Shown here: one piece after another, positions 56,383 through 64,000 of the stretch
How positions within the stretch are numbered: position 1 is the first letter of the stretch
Layout of the letters: each line of letters starts with the position of its first letter
NCBI GenBank assembly: GCA_032718475.1
Contig: JAUCBJ010006918.1
Location: forward strand, 1-64,000
Direction: 5' to 3'
Length of the DNA: 64,000 bases
Source: Nemertoderma westbladi
Taxonomy: Eukaryota > Xenacoelomorpha > Nemertodermatida > Nemertodermatidae
Program-made: the position numbers and the translations under genes
Notes under the pieces: generated by a model
Told to the model about the DNA's origin: nothing
Database searches by the model: none
Seen by the model: the letters and a program-made list of their open reading frames with translations, nothing else

Positions 56383-57637
56383 CGCCCCGGTTGAATATGA
56401 GGTTAAATACCCGGCACTTCTGCCCGGAATGTTGACACTAGCCAAGCTATTAATTCAACAGTGTCACGAGGAAAACCATCACGCAGGACAGAACTGGATT
56501 ATAGCTAATATAAGACAAAGATATTGGATCACCCACATCCAACCACTGATCCGGAAAGTGTTGAACTGTTGCTTTCCCTGCAGAAGGTATCTAGCGCCAC
56601 CACTCACGCAAAAGATGGCAGACTTACCAGCCACACGTCTACAGTCCGATTCCCCACCGTTCTATGTCACCGGAGTGGACTGTTTCGGACCGTTTACGGT
56701 CATCGAGTGACGATCCAACATCAAATGCTGGGGAGCCATCTTCACCTGCCTTAGGTCTAGGACAATCTACCTAGACATTGTGGTGAATCTTACGCAACAC
56801 GCATTCATCAACGCCCTACGTCGGTTCGTGGCGAACAATGGGACATGTCGTCATATGTACTCCGATAACGGTACAAACTTTGTGGGAGGAGAAAGAGAAC
56901 TTAGAGAGGCGATCGAGGGATGGTTTACCGAGGACACCGCATCCCAAGTCTGGAGGGACCACCACATACAGTGGCACTTTCAAACACCCTTAGCACCCCA
57001 TACGAGCGGGGTATGGGAGAAGCTGATCGACTTAGTAAAACGATCCATGCGCGTCGCATTAGGAGACACCCGGGTAACCCATGACACCCTCCGCACAACA
57101 TTCTGCGAGATCACGGCTACCTTGAACAACCGGCCCATTGTCCCTATCCGCGACGACCCCACAGACCTGGAGCCCCTCACTTCTAACCACCTACTGGGAA
57201 GACCCAAAACCCATATTCTCCCAGAGACGATGTTTCTGGATCCCGACAATATCGCAAGACATACTAACTGGAAGAAGGCCCAAGCGTTGGCAGCGCATTG
57301 GTGGAGAATCTGGGCCCAGGAGTACCTCATAACCCTCCGGACCAGGAGGAAGTGGAACAACACCTACAGGAATGTCGAAGTTGGCCACATGGTGCTGGTC
57401 AAAGAAGACCTCAAGGACCGCGTCCACTGGCCTGTGGCGCGAGTCGTGGCAATACAACCGAGCAAAGACGGACTTGCGAGGACTGTGACGATACGAACGG
57501 CAAAGGGCCACTACCAACGCCCTATCCAGAGGCTGTGCCTTCTTGAAGGCAATGACAGTGGTGATTCTACGAGAGGTGATAAGTTCCCTACTCAGGATCC
57601 TGCTGCAGACATTGGTGACAATGCTAAACCCGTGTAA
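56382..57637 (+). pseudogene. pol: BEL integrase with one in-frame stop
   Basis: Begins with the zinc-binding HHCC-like region (CHEENHHAGQNWIIANIRQR ... CFPCRRY), then the catalytic core with TGVDCFGPF and MYSDNGTNFVGGERELREAI, and a C-terminal domain with HMVLVKEDLKDRVHWPVARV typical of BEL. A single TGA at 56708-56710 interrupts an otherwise open frame. Ends at the TAA after AKPV. Confidence 0.9.
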
Positions 57638-58896
57638 ACCCTTCTCATCCTGTTGACAAACTCTTTAAACTGTGATTTAACGACAATTAATGATGGACCC
57701 CCCTTAAACCAACTGTAACCACGCAATGGTATTTGTGTTTCCTCGTGTGGTATGTGGAGTCCAGCGTCACCCTGCAGATGTTTCGACTGACGCAGGGTCG
57801 TTTATGTATTGTTTACCCTGATTTTGGTCATCGGGACCAACGATATTGGATTATTGGAAATGGTAAAGATTTGAAGTGGAATTCATTGTATTCATTGTAG
57901 TATGTTATGTTGTCCGTTGCGTGCGCAGTTCGGGGCGTAGGCGGTGTAACTAGTCCAGCTGTAGATCCCGGATTGCCGCGCAACACCCCCTCTATCCCGT
58001 TATTCTGGTGGGTCCATGGTGCATCCACATGACTTCGAAGATAGAGGGTTTTATGTTTCTCAGTCGCGTTATTCTGGTGGGACCGTTGCGTGGATTTTGG
58101 GGCGTAGGCGGTGTAACTAGTCCAGCTGTAGATCCCAGAATGTTGCGTAACCCTATCCCACATGACTTCGTCGACTGAGCTTTATGTTGTTGGGAGTGTT
58201 ATTCTGGTGGGTCCCTGGTGCATTCCACGTGACTTCACTTCCAGCGTCTTCATTGTCCGTTATGTGTGCAGTTTGGGGCGTAGGCGGTGTAACTAGCCCA
58301 GCTGTAGATCCCAGATTGCCGCGTAACACCCCTTCCACGACGAAAATTTCCCAAAGAAGATGATTGAATGTAGTTGGTAATGATGAAAAGAAACAGACAA
58401 CTCTACTATAAACCGAATGATGACGCGTATGATGATGAAAATGTAATGATGCGCACCCTGGTGCTGCGCTTATAACAAATGATGATAGCCGGGGGGCTAT
58501 AACCCCAATGATGATGTGGAAATAAATGAAATATGGAAATAAATATGATGAAATGGTGGAAATAAATGATGAAATGTGTTGAAATAAATGAAATGTGAAA
58601 TGAAATAATAATGAGAAAGGAAAAAAGACAAAAAAATGTATAAAATGTCTAAAGAAAAGAATTGGAAAAAAAGAAGAGGACATAAAAAGTCAAAAAACTG
58701 GTTGGATATTAATGTATAGCTATAGTAACTGTAAATGCTGAATGTATTAGCAATAAGATGATAGATGCCTATATAGCAATGTTATTTAATAAACTGAACT
58801 AAAAATAAAACTGAATTATTCTGCAATCACTATAGTTTCAGACTTTCTGGATTTATAATTAACTGATATAATTTTGCAACGGACATAATTGTAAAT
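57638..58896 (+). other. BEL spacer between pol and ORF3, with tandem repeats
   Basis: About 1.26 kb without a gene. Around 57910-58345 a block with GGGGCGTAGGCGGTGTAACT and CCAGCTGTAGATCCC is repeated three times at a period of about 170 bp. 58380-58640 is low-complexity AAATGAAAT sequence. A good splice acceptor (CTATAGTTTCAG, ending at 58841) lies 55 bases before the ORF3 start, which could serve a spliced subgenomic RNA. Confidence 0.6.
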
Positions 58897-60387
58897 ATGG
58901 ACCCAAATCGCCAAATTATCGGCGAATTACGTAATACGATAGATCTACTGGAATATCCACAACCCGGATCCCCTAACTTTGATACAAATTGGAGCACCCT
59001 GATAAATGAGAATGTGCGAGTCGTCAAATTCTGCGGGCGAGAGGGACCGGATTCCCGGAATCTACGAGCCCTCCGGTTGGCCGATGCTAGTACGAGACTG
59101 AAAAGAACTCGGAACGCAAAGGCTACCGGAGGGGATGAGTTGTCGTATTGGGAAACGTTTCGGCAAAGCGTCTACAGATCCCGATGTTTGATATACGACA
59201 ACGAGGGAAACGCGACGCCCACCTCGAAAGCGATGACGTTGGCGAGATGTCAAAGTTTCGTCGATGACAAGGGTACGTACCTCACACACTGGGGAAACCT
59301 GTCGGAGTGTACGGCGACGCTACGAGAGGAACGTATATCGATCATCCAGAATCGCGACGACTACCAGGAAAAGTACAGGGCGAAAGAATACGGTCGATCC
59401 TTGGTTGTCGTCCTCGGAACCCTGGACGGTTTGGTATTGGTGTGTCGAATATTTCCGACACCCAGACAGGAAGTGCAGGCAGCCGGAGCGATCTGGTTAC
59501 CACCTCCGGAAATCCAAAGGATCCTCTTCGACTTCGACGTCATTAAAATCGGTGCGGATATAAAGGCGGACGTCCGGAACGACTACGCGAACGCTCCTTT
59601 AGGAAGAGACCGACGAGACGACCTCAATGCCCTTAGTCATTGCATCGACACTCAAACGCTATTAGCCTGGTTACGATTCGCCGAGTTCATGCGAGGATTC
59701 CGAGAGGTGAGACCGACGAAATCCGGGATCGGCTACCTCGCCGTGCTAAACGGCGGCATCGACTTCAAACCTCAGATACTCCGGGATTATAATAAAATAT
59801 ATGGTGGATACCCGGGATTAGAAATAAAGAGCGAGCGAGAGGGTCGATGGAAGGACGTGGAGAGAAAGTGGACGATACACCAAAGGTGGGGGAATCCGGA
59901 TCGACGGAACTACATCTACGTCGTTATGGAATCATACACCGTCGCTAAGTTTATCTGTAAAACCCTCGATAACCTCATTACGGCGGTTCCTCTTTCCTTC
60001 GTCGACTACGACTGGAATGAGGTTATAAACCACGCATTCAAAGCGGTCGAGAACATTACACCGGGAGAGACGAAAACGCTCGCCGTTATCGATTCCTGGG
60101 ACGAGAACGGACCTTACGACATCCCTACGATTACCGATCTTCTCGGTGCGGAGGAGCCTCTGATTTCTTCGGAAGGGGAAGAACTATGGCTGCAGGAGGG
60201 CGTTCTACTCTCCACCCCGAAGCGACAACGCGGAGGAGGCCGGAGGCCTCCTACCAGCTCTAGCGATCGACGAGAGTCGACGGGCGAAGAGGAGAAAGGC
60301 GTATCAGAGAAAGAAATAGTGGACCGGGATATTCCAGGAACATTTATTGAACATTTATTTTTATACATATACATATATGAACTCTAG
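58897..60387 (+). CDS. BEL ORF3: unrecognised 496-residue protein with RNase D-like features
   Basis: An unbroken ORF in the position where some LTR elements carry an envelope gene. It has no signal peptide or membrane segment, so an envelope is unlikely. Residues 167-185 (GRSLVVVLGTLDGLVLVCRI) followed by a helix and FDFDVIKIGADIKADVRNDY (211-230), ALSHCIDTQTLLAWL (245-259) and IYVVMESYTVAKFICKTL (340-357) follow the order of 3'-5' exonuclease (RNase D/WRN-type) motifs I, II and III. The first acidic motif (D-x-E) is missing, the second motif Asp (225) and DT (251-252) are present, and the third has Glu/Ser near the expected Asp. This suggests a non-catalytic or altered exonuclease fold; it is inference. 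The last 60 residues are basic and Ser/Glu-rich (TPKRQRGGGRRPP). Confidence 0.72.
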   Translation: MDPNRQIIGELRNTIDLLEYPQPGSPNFDTNWSTLINENVRVVKFCGREGPDSRNLRALRLADASTRLKRTRNAKATGGDELSYWETFRQSVYRSRCLIYDNEGNATPTSKAMTLARCQSFVDDKGTYLTHWGNLSECTATLREERISIIQNRDDYQEKYRAKEYGRSLVVVLGTLDGLVLVCRIFPTPRQEVQAAGAIWLPPPEIQRILFDFDVIKIGADIKADVRNDYANAPLGRDRRDDLNALSHCIDTQTLLAWLRFAEFMRGFREVRPTKSGIGYLAVLNGGIDFKPQILRDYNKIYGGYPGLEIKSEREGRWKDVERKWTIHQRWGNPDRRNYIYVVMESYTVAKFICKTLDNLITAVPLSFVDYDWNEVINHAFKAVENITPGETKTLAVIDSWDENGPYDIPTITDLLGAEEPLISSEGEELWLQEGVLLSTPKRQRGGGRRPPTSSSDRRESTGEEEKGVSEKEIVDRDIPGTFIEHLFLYIYIYEL

Positions 60388-60498
60388 GCCAAATTAATCA
60401 AGACTATGCAATATTAAAAAATTTGGGGTTTTTTATATGGGAATGACCTACGCAAACTCAATCTACCGATAGACCTCACGAAGGTCATTGGGGGGGAC

Positions 60499-61988
60499 TG
60501 TTCGCAGTATTTCAACTTTTCATAACGAGAGTTGAATATTTTTTGTATTTATTTAAAATGATTATTCCGATATCACTACTGGGTGCGGGACCATGGGTTT
60601 TGGGCACACTCAATGAACTGGGGGCGATTTATGGGCGAATATTGGGGCGACTTACAGGGTACGGGACTCATTTCATGTTTATAAGGGCCAGGGGTGGGAG
60701 GCAAAATTAAGCAGTATTCAGGTTTGCCTGAGTACTATTAGGCCTAGCCAACTTCCTGCTGCCTGTAGAGGTGGATTTTGTAACTCGCTAGGTCTAAAGG
60801 ACAAGGACTGCCCTTAGTGGTCCCTGGCCAACAGCAGTTATTACGAGCCTGAAAAGGACATCGGAAAGTCTGCTGCTTGTGTCAGGGATTTGCGATGGGA
60901 AACAACAGCCCCCTTAGCCAAGCCGTACTGGTTCTCGATGACCGATCCCTTCGGGGTTCGCGAGGGGTGGGATGGACACGTGAAAGGGCGGCCGACTAAC
61001 AGAGGAAGGGTTTGATGAGGACTGCCCTTAGCGGTCTCTGGTCAACAGCAGTTATTACGAGCCTGAAAAGGACATCGGAAAGTCTGCTGCTTGTGCCAGG
61101 GATTTGCGACGGGAACCGACGACAGACCCCTTAGCCAAGCCATACTGGTTCTCGATGATCGTTCCCTTCGGGGTTCGTGAGGGGTGGGACGGACACGCGA
61201 CGGGGTCGAAAGACAGAGGACTGGACTCTACTGGCCTACCGACTGTTCGGAGCAGTTTCTCAGCCGCCGAAGCGACTACGAGCCTGAATAAGGACTCGGA
61301 AAGCCTAGGTGGTTGGGTTTCTGCGATGAACCGACGGACCCCTAGCCAAGCCGTACTGGTTCTCGATGATCGTCCCCTTCGGGGTTCGTGAGGGGTGGGA
61401 CGGACACGCGAACAGGTCCACCGACACGACAGACTCCTAGCCAAGCCGTACTGGTTCTCGATGACCGATCCCTTCGGGGTTCGCGAGGGGTGGTACGGAT
61501 ACGCGACAGAGTCTACCGACTGGACCGACCCTTAGCCAAGCCGTACTGGTTCTCGATGATCGATCCCTTCGGGGTTCGGGAGGGGTGGGACGGACACGCG
61601 ACAGGGTCGACCGACACCGACACTACGGCACCAAGACTAGGACCGAGGGAAAATCTGGGGAACATTAGTTAGGCTAAAATCTGAGCGAACAGTGGGTAAT
61701 TAAATAATTTACTGTAGGGATTTATATTGTCGTGTATTATTATTGTGAATAATTTGGTGTATATTGATTTGGGGAAGCCCAATTTATTCTCAATCAAGGT
61801 TCAACTGTAGGGAAGTTACATTAAAGCGTATATCCAACCAATGCAGCTTTTTCTCAACCGCAATCTTGCATTTAAGAACATTCCTTCTCCACAATCAATA
61901 TCCGGTGACTGGCCGGGATTCCGTGGTCTGTAAAATTCCGCCTCCAGCATCGGCGTTTTCCCCCATGGTGTCGGGAATAACGGCAACA
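60499..61988 (+). repeat. 3' LTR (1490 bp)
   Basis: Matches the 5' LTR throughout, with a few substitutions and one 5- to 6-base deletion near its start (GGTGCGGG versus GTGCGGGTGCGGG). Ends GGCAACA followed by the AAATA duplication. The repeat modules at 60917, 61135, 61346, 61440 and 61535 have the same spacing as in the 5' LTR. Confidence 0.95.
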
Positions 61989-61999
61989 AAATATATTAA

Positions 62000-62815
62000 A
62001 TAGTAGCCAAGGCGTATCGTGCGTAATTAATTATTTAGTGTGTTGTGCGCACGTAATACATGTGCGCATTTGTTACTGTATTAGCTAATACGTGCTATAT
62101 CTAACATGTTAACTAGCACATAAGCAGGTGTTAGTATTACCTGTGAACGTACTGTAATAATAACAAATAAGCACATACAATATAGCTAACACACTTGCGC
62201 ACATGTTGAAAATTCTGAATTCAAAATTCTAAAGGGCTCCATAAGTTTTTGATATTTTGGTATTACAGTAATTGCTTCTAAAATAAGTACGGGATTGTAG
62301 TTAGAATCATGTATCAATACAAATTGAACAAAATGTAGCCAAAAGCAGAAACAAGAACTAAACAAAATTTAGATTCAAGCAAGCGGAACTCTATGTCCAA
62401 AATATAACAAAATATATATTTAAAATATAAATAAAAAAATACCCAAAATAAATAAATAATTTTACAAAATAAATGGGTGGTACTCTACAGTAAGAACAAA
62501 GTCTAGTTACAGACGTCACAGCTACGTTAAAGTTAATGTAAAGTTAACTTACAGTACGTCATGACGAATAATTAAAGACTGTTTTTTCTACAGTAGGCCC
62601 TACGTGGCAACATTTTGAGCAACTGTATCAGCAACTTGGTGAGCATGTCAGGTTGCCGATCAAGTTGCTCTATGTAAACGCGAAGTTTGTTGCTGTAAAA
62701 GATGCCTCATATAACGGAGACTAATAGTTAATGTTACTCAAATTAAGTTGCTAGTTGCTGACCAAGTTGTCCAAAACGTCCGAAAACCCATAGCAACTTG
62801 GACACAAACATTAAA
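62000..62815. other. Intergenic AT-rich sequence with AGCAACTTG motifs
   Basis: No gene recognised. AGCAACTTG or AAGTTGCT occurs at several places between about 62605 and 62805 in both orientations, which may mark a decayed inverted-repeat element. Confidence 0.35.
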
Positions 62816-63052
62816 CGAGGGACAGATATTTATCAGCGACACAAAAATTAATGTGGGACAAAGATTAATTAGGGGGACAAACATTAATGAGGGACACAAA
62901 CATTAATGAGGGACACAAACGTTAATGAGGGACACAAACATTAATGAGGGACACAAACATTAATGAGGGACACAAACATTAATGAGGGACACAAACATTA
63001 ATGAGGGACACAAACATTAATGAGGTACACAAACATTAATGAGGGACACAAA
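62816..63052. repeat. 19-bp minisatellite
   Basis: About ten good copies of GGGACACAAACATTAATGA, preceded by a few degenerate ones. Confidence 0.93.
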
Positions 63053-63114
63053 TATATATAAAAATAAAAAGAATAAAGATATATATGAATATAATATAAG
63101 AATAAAAATTCATC

Positions 63115-63325
63115 ATTCTCCAGGGGAAATTGGACGCAAATAAAAGTTGTTTACGAGAAGAAATAAAACTGTAACCTGTTCTATTATGTTTTGTTTATTG
63201 TTTTGGTTAAAATATCGTTCCACTGTAACCTGCTCCTTTCCCTAAATTGAGAATTTAACATTGAGGCGGGATATTAATTCGCCAAGGCGGGTTTTGCGTC
63301 CAGTCCCCCCCCCCCCCCCCCCCCC
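63115..63325 (-). mobile_element. Dispersed G/C-ended MITE, inverted copy
   Basis: Reverse complement of the family near 32.1 and 35.7 kb (TTTATTGTTTTGGTTAAAAT, then CTGTAACCTGCTCCTTTCCC) and ends in a C run at 63305-63325. Confidence 0.6.
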
Positions 63326-63489
63326 TGTCTCAGGTTGACAAAATGTCAGACAGACGACTGAGTATTATTCTTGAAATCTTTCATTCAGTATATACTGTAT
63401 TATTAGTTAGTGCGTCCTCGGTCGATTATAGTACAGTACTGTACTGCACCTTGTCTATTTATTACATGCTGACCTTGGCAAGATTAGGG

Positions 63490-63832
63490 GACATTTAGTG
63501 CCCGCGAGACGTTAGTGCCCACGGGCACTATTGTCTCAGGACTTTAGTGCCCGCGACTCATTAGTGCCCGGGAAGCATGTCTGCAATTGAGAAGTTAGTG
63601 CCCGCGTGTCATTAGTGCCCGAGGACCTTGTCTGCAAGTGAGACGTTAGTGCCCGCGAGTCATTAGGTTCCCGGGAAGCATGTCTGCAAGTGAGACGTTA
63701 GTGCCGTGCCCGCGTGTCATGAGTGCCCGAGGACCTTGTCTGCAAGTGAGACGTTAGTGCCCGCATGTCATTAGTGCCCGATAACTTTGTCTGCAAGTGA
63801 GATGTTAGTGCGCGCGAGTCATTAGTGCCCGC
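63490..63832. repeat. 51-bp minisatellite with alternating variants
   Basis: About six copies of a unit with TTAGTGCCCGCG, a second CATTAGTGCCCG and TGTCTGCAAGTGAGACG. Neighbouring copies alternate GGGAAGCATGT and GAGGACCTTGT, suggesting a 102-bp higher-order period. Confidence 0.88.
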
Positions 63833-64000
63833 ACCCCGCACTGCATTTGGAAGTTAGTTTAAGGTAATACGTTTTTCTTCTTAATTATACCCCATTCAAC
63901 CAAAGTCATCGACAACGGCCTCCCCCATTAACATACACTAATTTAATTAATTCCATAAATTAATTAACCAAAAGCACTACTTTACTTTTAATACGTCGAC

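Larger units (their letters stand above)
48956..61988 (+). mobile_element. BEL/Pao LTR retrotransposon with three downstream coding blocks (13.0 kb)
   Basis: A complete insertion: 5' LTR 48956-50450, 3' LTR 60499-61988, TG...CA ends, and AAATA duplicated at 48951-48955 and 61989-61993. A G run (60490-60496) just before the 3' LTR is a plausible polypurine tract. The order is leader ORF, gag, DUF1759-type and zinc-knuckle region, protease, RT (YVDD), RNase H, integrase, then a repeat-bearing gap and ORF3. At 13 kb it is much longer than typical BEL elements. The two LTRs look nearly identical, suggesting a recent insertion. Confidence 0.95.

Noticed and set aside
58897-60387. ORF3 as an envelope gene
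   Set aside because: No signal peptide, no furin-like site and no membrane segment in the translated sequence.

Overview
The window is animal (metazoan) nuclear DNA, AT-rich and packed with transposons. It holds two host genes with spliced exons, both on the minus strand, plus BEL/Pao, LINE, hAT, piggyBac-like, pogo-like, Tc1/mariner-like and Harbinger-like elements and several minisatellites. The mix suggests a marine invertebrate, but I cannot name the species from sequence alone.

Host genes. (1) A complete PDIA3/ERp57-type protein disulfide isomerase gene lies at 4620-28671 (minus) in eight exons whose splice phases all agree. They give a 660-residue precursor with a signal peptide, two CGHC thioredoxin-type sites and a C-terminal RDEL retrieval signal. 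Its oddity is a 181-residue charged, coiled-coil-like tail that ordinary ERp57 lacks. Its third intron is about 14.2 kb, mostly a 22-bp AT-rich satellite of about 445 units that carries three near-identical 681-bp Tc1/mariner-type elements. (2) A complete SREK1-type splicing regulator lies at 37520-47342 (minus) in two coding exons split inside the second RRM, giving a 382-residue protein with an RS tail. Its 8.7-kb intron holds a LINE and a minisatellite.

Layout. 1-3440: a DNA transposon with inverted arrays of a 52-bp repeat around a transposase-like ORF, which is split by a 1.4-kb piggyBac-type element in a TTAA site. 4149-4353: small inverted-repeat element. 4620-28671: the PDIA3 gene, with LINE fragments, a 13-bp minisatellite, the satellite, a foldback and a Harbinger-type element in its introns. 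30.1-30.9 kb: decayed reverse-transcriptase C-terminal region. 32.2-37.1 kb: two hAT elements of one family in inverted orientation, each carrying a nested element, with matching target-site duplications. 37.5-47.3 kb: the SREK1 gene. 47.7-48.5 kb: a small MITE and a CR1-like LINE tail.

48956-61988: a 13-kb BEL/Pao LTR retrotransposon with 1.49-kb LTRs, TG...CA ends and a 5-bp target duplication (AAATA). It encodes a 58-residue leader ORF, a repeat-rich coiled-coil gag and a pol with several frame breaks. Downstream of pol is an unbroken 496-residue ORF3 that is not an envelope and looks, by motif reading, like a DEDD-type 3'-5' exonuclease (RNase D-like) fold with eroded catalytic residues. 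This ORF3 is the best candidate for something undescribed. 62-64 kb: two more minisatellites and a dispersed MITE.

The window end truncates the first element. No tRNA, rRNA or CRISPR locus was recognised.
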